A stretch of DNA of 53,345 nt. Origin: Clostridia bacterium. Lineage in GTDB: Bacteria > Bacillota > Clostridia > Oscillospirales > CAG-272. Position numbers and translations under genes: made by a program. This document shows positions 8,431 through 17,001 of this stretch, one piece after another; positions within the stretch are counted from its first letter, which is position 1, and each line of letters opens with the position of its first letter. The notes under the pieces were generated by a model. That model ran no database searches. It was given only the letters and a program-made list of their open reading frames with translations, and had not been told where the DNA came from. Where the stretch lies: positions 1-53,345 of the forward strand of contig JAFSAM010000021.1 in assembly GCA_017441005.1 (NCBI GenBank), read 5' to 3'.

Positions 8431-9068
8431 AAAAATATGATAACGTAGTTATTTTTGACCATCCGCTTATTCGACATAAAATTGCCATATTGCGGGATGA
8501 GCGCACAAGTATGAAGGAGTTTCGCGAGCTCGTCGAGGAAATAACAACGCTTATGACATACGAAAGCTTGAAGGATGGCGTTATGACGACCGAGATCGAG
8601 GTTAAAACTCCCCTTGAGACCTGCACTCAAACGGTCGTGATGGACAACTCGATCGTTATCGTTCCGATACTCCGCGCAGGACTCGGTATGGTTAACGGTA
8701 TACACGTGCTGTTCCCGTCTGCAAGGGTAGGTCATATCGGTATGTACAGAAACGAGGAAACGTTAAAGCCCGAGACTTATTACTGCAAGCTTCCCGAGGG
8801 CATCGAGGACAAGCTCGTGCTTGTTGTAGACCCGATGCTTGCGACCGGCGGCAGTGCTTGTGATGCTCTCCAGATGCTGAAGAATAAGGGCTGTAAGCAT
8901 ATCAAGTTTATGTCGATCATCGGTGCACCCGAGGGGGTATCCAAGGTTGCGGAGGCACATCCCGACGTCGATATATTTGTTTCGACGCTTGATAGATGCC
9001 TTAACGAGCACGGCTATATTCTTCCCGGCCTTGGCGATGCAGGCGACCGACTTTTCGGTACAAAATAA
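8427..9068 (+). CDS. upp: Uracil phosphoribosyltransferase
   Basis: The 213-residue enzyme converts uracil plus PRPP to UMP in pyrimidine salvage. Type I phosphoribosyltransferase signatures are present: VPILRAGLGMV near residue 75, the PRPP-binding loop VVDPMLATGGSA near 130, and the C-terminal uracil-binding segment GYILPGLGDAGDRLFGT. Length and motifs are complete. Its start lies within the ATGA overlap with uraA. A terminator follows 6 bp after the stop. Confidence 0.96.
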   Translation: MKKYDNVVIFDHPLIRHKIAILRDERTSMKEFRELVEEITTLMTYESLKDGVMTTEIEVKTPLETCTQTVVMDNSIVIVPILRAGLGMVNGIHVLFPSARVGHIGMYRNEETLKPETYYCKLPEGIEDKLVLVVDPMLATGGSACDALQMLKNKGCKHIKFMSIIGAPEGVSKVAEAHPDVDIFVSTLDRCLNEHGYILPGLGDAGDRLFGTK

Positions 9069-9073
9069 ATCAT

Positions 9074-9104
9074 AAAAAAAGACACCCGTCGGGTGCCTTT
9101 TTTT
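9074..9104 (+). terminator. Terminator of uraA-upp
   Basis: CACCC/GGGTG stem extended by A-tract/T-tract pairing, ending in seven T residues. Confidence 0.85.
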
Positions 9105-9142
9105 GTGCCGAGAGAATTCGGGAATTACGTATAGTGCGGGAG

Positions 9143-9176
9143 GGTCCCCATAAAAACGTATTTGTGGACCGTTTTT
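9143..9176 (+). terminator. Second hairpin with T-tract upstream of the InlB-repeat gene
   Basis: GGTCC (9143-9147) pairs with GGACC (9166-9170), extended inward by CA/TG, and is followed by GTTTTTG. It may be a back-up terminator or part of the leader of the next gene, whose promoter could not be placed with confidence. Confidence 0.4.
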
Positions 9177-9317
9177 GATTAAAATATGGATTTCCCCCCT
9201 CTTTTGACTCGAAAGTGTGGGGACAAAAGGCGCAGAATAATGTAAAATGAGACATACAAAATGGTTTTTCTGCCATATCGTGGGAAAAGTGTTACAAGAG
9301 GGGGAATACCAATTATT

Positions 9318-11357
9318 ATGAAAAAAAGAATTATTGTAATATTATTTTGTCTTGGACTGCTCTTTGGACTGACAGCCGTGGCCGCGCAAGCGATCAATCA
9401 TATTTCGACCGTGGAATTAAGTGTTGACGTTCCCGTGCACGGAGAAATGCCGGCAAAGCCGGTTGTGAGTACCGACAAAGTGACCGTATATGCCTACGAG
9501 TGGTATCTGAACGATAATAAACTCTTCTATGGCGAGACCTTTGAGGGGGGCAACACCTATACCTTGAAGGTGCGTCTGTCTACCCTCGATGAATTTATGG
9601 AGAGTGTTTCAGTAAAGGTCAACGGTTTGAATGCAGCGGTAAAGAGTGTTGATAACGGGAAAAAAGGACTCCTGTTTGTAATTGATTACTACGTTACACC
9701 GTTAGGCTATACGCTCTCTTTTGACCCCGGCTACGGAAGCGGAGTTATGGCTCCCATGACGGGAAAAACATCTTATATTTTGCCCGAGTGTACGTTTACT
9801 CCCCCTTCGGGAAAGGAATTTCGCTATTGGCAGGTGGAAAGTATTTCAGGAGAGTTTCGACCGGGAGAGAACGTCATCCTGTCGGGAAATACCACAGCGC
9901 GTGCGGTATGGGGAACACCGTCTGGGAGAACAAGAGTATACGAGGTGTTGGCTACCTCCAATATTTCGAGCATTCCCGTTCTTTACGGAAGTATAAAAAC
10001 ACCTGAAATAACCGTTACAAAGGGGGCGCCCGCCTACGTTCTCAGCGATTCTGCTAATCTCAGGTGGCAAAAAAAGGAGAACGGCGTCTGGGTAACACAA
10101 AACGGCAGGTTTACCGCAGGTGAGTGGAGGGCAGAGACCCAGGTGCGCATTGACCGCGATGCCGCAAAGCAATACGAGCTTGGAGATCCTTTCACGTTGA
10201 AGGTGGACGGAGTACTTTGGGAATCTAAAAACAACGGAGAGCCTTACGTCTACCACGATTATTCGATGATCTTAGTTTGTTCACCGAGCTATATAATCAA
10301 AGACGATCCGACTGTTCAACCGCCGAAGGACGTTACAAACGTTAACCTCGCAGTTTATGGCTATACTTTAGGAGCAAGTGCCAATAATGCGGGAATAACC
10401 TGTGATCAAGAGGGCGTCAGTGTTTCGGAGGTACAGTTTATGGAGGCTGTCGATTCAGATAACGACGGTAATCCCGATGGATCAAAGCCTGCGGAAAGAT
10501 TTGAAGCGGGAAAGATTTATGCTGTCTCGTTCGCCCTTAAGGCTAAAGAGGGATATGATATCAGCTTACTGGATATGTTGAGTGTCAAATGCAATAACGA
10601 ACAGACGTTCGGCGCATACGACTCGAACAATGAAGTATACAGGGGAGTATACTCCCTTGTACCGTTTGACGTCTGCACGGTATCTTTTGCTTCGGGGGGC
10701 GGCAGTGGTACTATGTATAGCGTAACTGTCGAGAAGGGCTTGTACACCCTTCCTCAAAACGGGTTTACCCCTCCCAAGGATAAGCAGTTCAAGGCTTGGA
10801 GCGTTGGCGGAAATCACCTTTCTCCGGGAAGCAGTATTACTCTTACCGGAAACGTAACGCTGACCGCTGTTTGGGAAGACGCTGTTTCGGTTCATACCTG
10901 TAAATTGGAGGCGGTAGAAAAGGTTGCACCCACCTGCACCGTGGAGGGCAAGGATTCATACTACCGTTGCAAGGACTGCGGAAAGCTCTATACTGATGCC
11001 GAGGGAAAGAATGAGATCAAAGATCTTTCTTCCTGGGGCAAGCTTGAATTGGTTGATCACGCAGATAAGAATACTGACGGCAAGTGCGATGCCTGCGGCT
11101 TTGCTATGACGGCATCGACCACCCCCGCCGAAACCGAACCGCAAACAGAGACCGTGGAGGCGACCGATGAAGCCTCCGTAGAGGAGACGGAGAAGTCGAC
11201 GGATGCACCTACCGAGGCTACCGGTGAGCCGAGCGAAGACGACTCGCCCTCGGACAGTGAAGGCAGCTTGCTTTGGGTCTTTATCGCAATACCGATCGGC
11301 TTTGTCGGCGGTGTATTGGCAACAATTCTGATTTTGAGAAGAAAAACGAAAAAATAA
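9318..11357 (+). CDS. Secreted, C-terminally membrane-anchored protein with InlB-like repeats
   Basis: ATG at 9318 follows AGAGGGGGAA and opens a clear signal peptide (MKKRIIVILFCLGLLFGL, Ala-rich cleavage region), giving 679 residues. Two segments match the beta-grasp repeat of internalin B type: one near residues 130-200 (GYGSGVMAPM ... FTPP ... FRYW ... LSGNTTARAVW) and one near 455-530 (GGGSGTMYSV ... FTPP ... FKAWSV ... LTGNVTLTAVW). A Cys-pair module follows (PTCTVEGKDSYYRCKDCG, then NTDGKCDACG), then an acidic Thr/Glu-rich spacer, one transmembrane helix and the basic tail RRKTKK. The protein is therefore surface-exposed and membrane-anchored. It is probably a binding or adhesion protein; the ligand is unknown. 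Confidence 0.8.
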   Translation: MKKRIIVILFCLGLLFGLTAVAAQAINHISTVELSVDVPVHGEMPAKPVVSTDKVTVYAYEWYLNDNKLFYGETFEGGNTYTLKVRLSTLDEFMESVSVKVNGLNAAVKSVDNGKKGLLFVIDYYVTPLGYTLSFDPGYGSGVMAPMTGKTSYILPECTFTPPSGKEFRYWQVESISGEFRPGENVILSGNTTARAVWGTPSGRTRVYEVLATSNISSIPVLYGSIKTPEITVTKGAPAYVLSDSANLRWQKKENGVWVTQNGRFTAGEWRAETQVRIDRDAAKQYELGDPFTLKVDGVLWESKNNGEPYVYHDYSMILVCSPSYIIKDDPTVQPPKDVTNVNLAVYGYTLGASANNAGITCDQEGVSVSEVQFMEAVDSDNDGNPDGSKPAERFEAGKIYAVSFALKAKEGYDISLLDMLSVKCNNEQTFGAYDSNNEVYRGVYSLVPFDVCTVSFASGGGSGTMYSVTVEKGLYTLPQNGFTPPKDKQFKAWSVGGNHLSPGSSITLTGNVTLTAVWEDAVSVHTCKLEAVEKVAPTCTVEGKDSYYRCKDCGKLYTDAEGKNEIKDLSSWGKLELVDHADKNTDGKCDACGFAMTASTTPAETEPQTETVEATDEASVEETEKSTDAPTEATGEPSEDDSPSDSEGSLLWVFIAIPIGFVGGVLATILILRRKTKK

Positions 11358-11379
11358 AGCAATACGGTTGAAATAATCA

Positions 11380-11416
11380 AGCCCCGACAATCATCTGTGT
11401 CGGGGCTGTGTTTTTT
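11380..11416 (+). terminator. Terminator of the InlB-repeat gene
   Basis: AGCCCCGAC (11380-11388) pairs with GTCGGGGCT (11399-11407), then GTG and TTTTTT. Confidence 0.85.
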
Positions 11417-11457
11417 GTGTTTTGACTTTTTGTTGTGCAAAAAAGACGATATTTTGA

Positions 11458-11486
11458 TTGAAAAAACAAAACGGTTATGATATAAT
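11458..11486 (+). promoter_or_regulatory. Promoter of the phosphodiester-glycosidase-domain gene
   Basis: TTGAAA (11458-11463), 17 bp, TATAAT (11481-11486) with TGA before it (extended -10). Confidence 0.8.
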
Positions 11487-11527
11487 GAATTCGCAGATCG
11501 TTTTATTGTTTTTAGGTGGTATTTTTT

Positions 11528-13795
11528 ATGAAGTCATATTTGAAGTTGACAAGGGAAGACCGGTCTTGCGGTTACGTGAGAGAAGCGTTGCGAAGTGATA
11601 TTTTGTACGGTTATTGCAAGACTTGCGACATAGCAATATCGGTTTCGCGAAAGGACAGGACCGTTGCAAGGATCAGCGATGACAGCGCGGAAAGAATGCT
11701 TGCCGACGGTATGATCACAAAAGAACTGTACGACAGGTACATACAGACCTTGACCAACGACCTATATCATATAGACAGCTTTGACGGCTATTCTTCGGAG
11801 ACGTTTTACGGTCATATTGCAAGCATTCGCGCGGGGGTGCTTGGAAGATCACTGGATGAATACAAATTAAAGCTTGCAAAGAGCGACTATTCTTTTACAC
11901 CCGACGGAATCGATCAAAGTGAAAAAAAGAACAGTATTATAAATAAAAGCCGTGCGATCATCTTTGTTTTAAACGAGGCTGTGATGCTCGGTATGATGCT
12001 TGGCGATATAAGACTTGCATCACAAAAAGAAATATGGGTGCTCTGCGATCATTCTCTTGTCGGACTTCTTCCCGAAAACGTAAAAGTATTGACAAAGGAT
12101 AAGGGCGGGATATTGTATGATGAAGCCTTGCAGTCACATATAGACACCGGTGACGTTGGAATGATAACCTACGGCGAGCTTGGACTTACATACTGTCGAG
12201 GACTTTTGGTAGATGCTATAGTACACGCTGTCCCTGTTGGTTATTATGCTCAGGCGGTGACCGGGCTTTGGAGCGGCGAGGGCTGTATCGTCTACGTGCC
12301 GAAGGGCTTTGACGTAACGAAATACGTGCCGCTGACACAAAAAACACGGTTGAACTACAGTATATTGTACAGTCTTTGGCTTGAATACGGCGATATGATC
12401 TATGAAAAGGACGTAGACAGTCTGTACAGACAGTACCCTTCATATTTTGTGAACGTATACAGCGGAAGGAAAAGTGAGCTTCCGCTTGATATAAAGGCAG
12501 ACTCTATTTCTGATTTTGACAGACAGCTTGACGAAGGACTGCGCGACTATTTGAGCAGCTTTGAGAATGCCGAATACAAGTCGGCATACTTTGACGAAAA
12601 GCTGGAGATGCGGGACATCTGCTACGATCCGACGCAGAAGCAGAACGGTATTTTGGTTCAGGCGGTCAAGGTAAAAAAAGCAGAAAAAGCACGTGTCATA
12701 AGCTGTGAAAAGGGAAAGACTCCGAGACATACCTTTGAAAAAATTAACGACACGGGAACAGGGATAGTATCGAACTTTCTGTTCTTCATGACGCCTAAAC
12801 TCGGCATACTTTACAACGATCTGCGAAAGGACCGTTTGTTTGAACAAGCTGATGCGGCATCGGGACACCTTGACTATATGCTGAGCGACGGCAAGGAGAC
12901 CTTTCCTCTTTTTTCGAAGGCTTGCATTGCAATGAAGAATGACGGACGGTTTTTGTTCTTCAATCACCGTTTGGGAGGCGGACGTGTTACCGTTTCGGGA
13001 ATAGATTTTGTTTGGAAGGCTTGTGACGTCAACTCCGACGATTCTGCGATAAGGGTATATGCTCCTTCCTATGCCTCAAAGGACAGAGATGCCGACAGAA
13101 ACACCTACAGAATAGCTGTTGGCGAGGGCAGGATAAATATTGTAATTTTGCGCGACAAGGTAACCTGCATAAGAAACGGAGACGTGCTTCTTCCGAGTGT
13201 GGGAATAGTGTTGTCGCTTGAGCAAAATGCGGCTTTGCCTTTGCTCGAAAAATGCGCCCCCCTCGGGGAAGGATACTACGACGTGTCGGGGCTTACACTT
13301 GACGTCAGTCTCGATCCTCCGGAGGGAATTACTCCCGATGAATGGAATAAGGTCATCTGGGCATACGGCGGCGGACTTACCTTGATAAGGAATGGCGACG
13401 GGCTGTGTGACGGAGACAATATGAACAGATGGTTCGACGAAGAGGGTTGGACAAATCCTCTTTCGAGACAGACACAGGAATCTAATCTTCACAGCCTTGT
13501 AAAGCATCCGAGGACGGCGATCGGCTGTACGGGTGACGGAAGTCTTGTGATACTGGTATTTTCGGGCAGAACGTGGCGATCTACGGGTGCTGACTATTCG
13601 GAGATGATCACGGTTGCAAGGCGGCTTTTTCCAAATATCAAGTATCTTATGAACTGTGACGGAGGCGGCTCGGCTATGCTCGGAATGGTGCACGAGGGCA
13701 ATTTTCTTGAACTAAGCTTTCCGTCTACATCGTCGGGAAGCTGTGCGGGACAGGTCAGACCGATCAACACGGTCTTTTATATCCCGATCGAATAA
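11528..13795 (+). CDS. Protein with C-terminal phosphodiester glycosidase (NAGPA-type) domain
   Basis: ATG at 11528 is preferred over a GTG 12 bp upstream, which falls within the AGGTGG ribosome site. The 755-residue product has a C-terminal domain (about 560-755) of the NAGPA type. Visible signatures are HPRTAIGCTGDGSLVILVFS, the segment YSEMITVARRLFPN, NCDGGGSAML and the terminal RPINTVFYIP. In the human uncovering enzyme this fold removes GlcNAc from a GlcNAc-1-phosphodiester. The first 550 or so residues match nothing I recognise. They include a possible Rossmann-like stretch near 145-260 (SRAIIFVLNEAVMLGMMLGD). No signal peptide or membrane helix is seen, although this domain is usually exported. 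It lies directly upstream of the biosynthetic operon but has its own promoter and terminator-like hairpin. Confidence 0.7.
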   Translation: MKSYLKLTREDRSCGYVREALRSDILYGYCKTCDIAISVSRKDRTVARISDDSAERMLADGMITKELYDRYIQTLTNDLYHIDSFDGYSSETFYGHIASIRAGVLGRSLDEYKLKLAKSDYSFTPDGIDQSEKKNSIINKSRAIIFVLNEAVMLGMMLGDIRLASQKEIWVLCDHSLVGLLPENVKVLTKDKGGILYDEALQSHIDTGDVGMITYGELGLTYCRGLLVDAIVHAVPVGYYAQAVTGLWSGEGCIVYVPKGFDVTKYVPLTQKTRLNYSILYSLWLEYGDMIYEKDVDSLYRQYPSYFVNVYSGRKSELPLDIKADSISDFDRQLDEGLRDYLSSFENAEYKSAYFDEKLEMRDICYDPTQKQNGILVQAVKVKKAEKARVISCEKGKTPRHTFEKINDTGTGIVSNFLFFMTPKLGILYNDLRKDRLFEQADAASGHLDYMLSDGKETFPLFSKACIAMKNDGRFLFFNHRLGGGRVTVSGIDFVWKACDVNSDDSAIRVYAPSYASKDRDADRNTYRIAVGEGRINIVILRDKVTCIRNGDVLLPSVGIVLSLEQNAALPLLEKCAPLGEGYYDVSGLTLDVSLDPPEGITPDEWNKVIWAYGGGLTLIRNGDGLCDGDNMNRWFDEEGWTNPLSRQTQESNLHSLVKHPRTAIGCTGDGSLVILVFSGRTWRSTGADYSEMITVARRLFPNIKYLMNCDGGGSAMLGMVHEGNFLELSFPSTSSGSCAGQVRPINTVFYIPIE

Positions 13796-13799
13796 AAAA

Positions 13800-13831
13800 A
13801 GGCACACGTTTTTCGTGAACGTGTGCCTTAT
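13800..13831 (+). terminator. Hairpin after the phosphodiester-glycosidase-domain gene
   Basis: GGCACACGTT (13801-13810) pairs with AACGTGTGCC (13818-13827). The A-rich run before it is good but the T-tail (TTATGTTT) is weak, so some read-through into the next operon is possible. Confidence 0.6.
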
Positions 13832-13851
13832 GTTTATTCAAAAAGTCTTAC

Positions 13852-13880
13852 TTGAAAAGTATCATGAAATATGGTATTAT
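13852..13880 (+). promoter_or_regulatory. Promoter of the six-gene biosynthetic operon
   Basis: TTGAAA (13852-13857), 17 bp, TATTAT (13875-13880). A leader of about 110 nt follows, ending in ACAGGAG before the ATG at 14003. No riboswitch was recognised in the leader. Confidence 0.7.
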
Positions 13881-14002
13881 ATAATAAACAAAGATCACAA
13901 AATATTTTTATATCAGACTTGTGTTTTTGAACAAAAACGGTGTGTTCTTTATGATACAACAGAGTCGGAGCGTTCCAACCTATTTACAGGAGAAAAAAAC
14001 AA

Positions 14003-15457
14003 ATGTTAAAGGCAGTAATTTTTGATATAGACGGTACCCTTTGGCAAACCGGAGCATCTTACATATACTCGTACAATAAGCTGTGTGACCTTTACGGGAT
14101 CACAAACAGAAAAACGGACGAAGAGGTATTAATGGGCCTTGGGATCAGGCTGGAGCTTCTTTTAGAGTATCTGGTTCCCGATACGGAAAAAACAAACGAG
14201 CTTGCGTTTTTGGCTGTGAATTATTCGGTGGAGTATTTAAAGGCTCACGAGAATGAGTGCTGCTTTGATGGGGTATGCAACCTTCTTGCCCGTGTGTCGG
14301 AGGAATATTCGGTATATCTTGTTTCAAACTGTCCGAGGCTATATGCCGATACATTTATGCAGATATCGGGGACGGCAGACTATATAAAGGGAATATACAC
14401 CATCGAAGACGGCGAAAAGACCGATAACATCAACAAAATTGCAAAAGAAACAGAGGGGAAATTGCTTTACGTCGGTGACAGCACAGAGGACTATGATGCA
14501 TTGACCGACAGGTATACGCAATACTTCTGCTATGCAAAATACGGCTATAACACGTGTGACAGATACGATTATTCGATCGACCTTCCCTCGGAGCTGTCGG
14601 ACGTTCTTCGACGTATAGAAATAAAGGAGCGTCAGTCGGGCGGTGCGCCCTATCGCGTGTTTTCAAAGGGGGATAATCAGATAACCCTGATACGAAAGGG
14701 GAATGATCTCTCCTATTTCGGCTTTGTAAAATGCATCGATGACCGATTTAATGACGTGGTCAGAGAATTAAGGGAAGTATGTGACACCAAGCTGATAGGG
14801 CCTATTGATTTCAACACGTTCTATTCATACCGTTTTGCCCTCGATCACTATGATCTCAGGCTCTATCCCGACCTTGTAGGAGAAAGAGAATTACCATTCT
14901 TTCTGCAAAACGGATTTCTGTTTCATCAGGAATACGTTTCGATTTTGGCGGAAGCGGATCTTGATGCCTGCAAGCGGTTTGACAGAATAGCCTTGCCTTC
15001 CGAATATTCGGTAAAGGAGCTTCACGGCGACGAGGTCTATTCATATCTTGACGACGTATATGACGTTGCGGTATCGGCATTTGAGCAGGCATATCTGTAC
15101 GAGCCGATCGACCGAAAGGATTTTATCGATATTTACGTAAAAGCATTAAAACAGATCATACCCGATATGCTGATCATTTATCATCTTGATAAGCCGATCG
15201 GATTTTGCTTCTGCTATGAGGATCCGGAAAAGCGTTTTTACGTCTGCAAGACCGTCGCGATCAAGAGTGATGAAAGAAACAGCAGGGTTTTGTCGGTGCT
15301 GATAAAGGGAACTTTTGATATGATGAAGCAGAGGGGACACAAGGATATTCTTCACCATTTCAAAATGAGAAAAGCCACAAAACCGTTCAATCTGTACAGT
15401 AAAAATATTTTGTGTACAAAAAGATATACGCTTCTGGAGTATGAAAGTGATAAATAA
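14003..15457 (+). CDS. HAD-superfamily phosphatase fused to a GNAT-like domain
   Basis: The 484-residue protein begins with a HAD hydrolase domain (about 1-205). Motif I is FDIDGTLW with nucleophile Asp8 and acid/base Asp10, motif II is YLVSNC, and motif IV is YVGDSTEDYDAL near residue 155. The remaining 270 residues (ITLIRKGNDLSYFG onward) have a mixed alpha/beta layout ending in KTVAIKSDERNSRVLSVLIK. This suggests an acyltransferase-like fold, but the canonical acetyl-CoA loop is not clear. HAD-GNAT fusions of the FkbH kind load three-carbon units onto carrier proteins, but this HAD domain belongs to a different subfamily, so that role is not claimed. It is the first gene of the operon and overlaps the next by 17 bp. 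Confidence 0.65.
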   Translation: MLKAVIFDIDGTLWQTGASYIYSYNKLCDLYGITNRKTDEEVLMGLGIRLELLLEYLVPDTEKTNELAFLAVNYSVEYLKAHENECCFDGVCNLLARVSEEYSVYLVSNCPRLYADTFMQISGTADYIKGIYTIEDGEKTDNINKIAKETEGKLLYVGDSTEDYDALTDRYTQYFCYAKYGYNTCDRYDYSIDLPSELSDVLRRIEIKERQSGGAPYRVFSKGDNQITLIRKGNDLSYFGFVKCIDDRFNDVVRELREVCDTKLIGPIDFNTFYSYRFALDHYDLRLYPDLVGERELPFFLQNGFLFHQEYVSILAEADLDACKRFDRIALPSEYSVKELHGDEVYSYLDDVYDVAVSAFEQAYLYEPIDRKDFIDIYVKALKQIIPDMLIIYHLDKPIGFCFCYEDPEKRFYVCKTVAIKSDERNSRVLSVLIKGTFDMMKQRGHKDILHHFKMRKATKPFNLYSKNILCTKRYTLLEYESDK

Positions 15458-16517
15458 CAAACAATGCGTGCGCTGTATAAACGATAAAACCGTGCGTCGG
15501 ATCAGGTTTAATTCCGAGGGGCTTTGCTCTCATTGCACCTGTTACGATAAATACAAAAGCGTTTTAAAGGACAGAGAGCACTTGAAAGAATTGTTCCATA
15601 AGAAAATATCGGGTGACGGCGATTATGCTTACGATGCGGCGGTGGGCTTTTCGGGCGGCAAGGACTCGACTTACGTTTTGTACAAGCTTGTCAAGGAATA
15701 CAAGCTGAAGGTGAAGGCATACACGCTCGACAACGGCTTTATGTCACGTGAGGCGAGGGAAAAGATAAACCGTATCGTAAGTGAGCTTGGTGTCGAGCAC
15801 GAGTACGTTGTTTATGACAACACTCTGTTGAAAGAGGCATACAAGCGCATAGTATCGAAGTATTTGTCCCCCTGTATCGCCTGCTCTTTTTTGGGGTATG
15901 CCGCGATGATAAACTATGCTTCGCGCGTTAACGCAAGGGTAGGCATTCACGGCAGATCCACGTACCAGATGTTCAGGGGACTGTCTGACAGCAGTACTGA
16001 CATTTTTCGTTATCTGTTGGATGCGGGACTGTGTGAGGATCAGCCTGATCTTGACAAGCTCTACGGAAAAATAATCGAGCAGCTGGACAGGCATATTGAT
16101 AAAAAATTGGCAAACGATATAAAAAACACTCTGCTTGCCGATGCGAAAAAGAACGGCTACAGAGATTTTTTGGCATACTTTTTGTACCATCCCTACGATC
16201 ACAGAGAGATAGTATCATTTTTGGAAAAAAATACGTCGTGGAAGGCGGAAAAAGAAAGCGAGCATTTCGACTGCCTGATACACCACGGAGCGTTGTATCT
16301 GAAGGATACTGTGGCAAGAAGATCGCATCTGATGCCCGAGTATTCGGTGATGATAAACGAGGGGATCATTACAAAAGAGGAGGCTCTTTTGAAAATGAAC
16401 GAAAAGGTAGATCCCGAGACAGCTAAAAGAGAGCTGAAGGCTCTGTGCGAATATGCCGATATAAACTATAATTGGATGATGCTGAAAGCAAAGATTTATT
16501 CAAAAAGATGGTGGTAA
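15441..16517 (+). CDS. PP-loop ATPase of the N-acetyl sugar amidotransferase type
   Basis: The 358-residue enzyme has an N-terminal zinc-knuckle-like pattern (Cys9, Cys12, Cys29, Cys32, with IRFNSEGLCSHC), as in the WbpG/PseA-type amidotransferases. The ATP pyrophosphatase loop FSGGKDST follows at about residues 70-77. A third Cys pair, CIAC (145, 148), and the Arg/His-rich segment VGIHGRSTYQMFRG complete the core. The family adenylates a carbonyl or carboxylate oxygen and replaces it with nitrogen or sulfur. No HisH/HisF-like ammonia donor is encoded nearby, so the nucleophile may be free ammonia, sulfide or an amine made in this pathway. The start overlaps the preceding gene by 17 bp, and the next gene starts 1 bp after its stop. 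Confidence 0.75.
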   Translation: MKVINNKQCVRCINDKTVRRIRFNSEGLCSHCTCYDKYKSVLKDREHLKELFHKKISGDGDYAYDAAVGFSGGKDSTYVLYKLVKEYKLKVKAYTLDNGFMSREAREKINRIVSELGVEHEYVVYDNTLLKEAYKRIVSKYLSPCIACSFLGYAAMINYASRVNARVGIHGRSTYQMFRGLSDSSTDIFRYLLDAGLCEDQPDLDKLYGKIIEQLDRHIDKKLANDIKNTLLADAKKNGYRDFLAYFLYHPYDHREIVSFLEKNTSWKAEKESEHFDCLIHHGALYLKDTVARRSHLMPEYSVMINEGIITKEEALLKMNEKVDPETAKRELKALCEYADINYNWMMLKAKIYSKRWW

Positions 16518-16518
16518 T

Positions 16519-17001
16519 TTGTTATTATTCAGGCGATACGTCATTCCGGGGATAATTGCATCTATTTTATATTCATTTTTTTGGTGGCTGTTTGTGCCTT
16601 CCGATGGAATGATTTTACCGGGCTTTGCATTAGTTGTTTTACAGTCATATCTTATACGTGTTACCGACGATATTTCCGATTACGAGAAAGACGAAAGAGT
16701 CGGCAAGACAATGTTTTCAAAAAAAACTTTATTGATATTGACCCTGTGTCTGTTATGTGCTGTTATATGCTGTGCTGTCCTATGGAAGGTCTATATAATG
16801 CTTTTGCCCATTCCAGTAATTATGTTGGGCTTATGTTTGAAGGGCATTTGGCTTAATATTGCCAAGGTAGCGTATATGCCAATAATAATCATTTCGCTTT
16901 TTAATTCTGTTTTTATATTCAGCAAATACGTCTTTATTCCGATATGCATTCTGATCATATTTGACGTGTGCCTGATAAAGGTAAAGGGTGATAAAAGATG
17001 A
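16519..17001 (+). CDS. Half-size UbiA-like integral membrane protein
   Basis: The 160-residue protein starts at TTG (16519), 6 bp after GGTGG, and has about five hydrophobic helices. After the second helix it has RVTDDISDYEKDERVGK (Asp50/51, Asp54, Asp58). This resembles the first Asp-rich motif of UbiA-family prenyltransferases (ND-x2-D-x3-D), which binds magnesium and the isoprenoid diphosphate. The usual second Asp motif and the last helices are absent, since full UbiA proteins have about 280-300 residues and nine helices. It may be a genuine compact relative, a non-catalytic membrane partner or a chance resemblance. It overlaps the next gene by 4 bp (ATGA). Confidence 0.55.
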   Translation: MLLFRRYVIPGIIASILYSFFWWLFVPSDGMILPGFALVVLQSYLIRVTDDISDYEKDERVGKTMFSKKTLLILTLCLLCAVICCAVLWKVYIMLLPIPVIMLGLCLKGIWLNIAKVAYMPIIIISLFNSVFIFSKYVFIPICILIIFDVCLIKVKGDKR

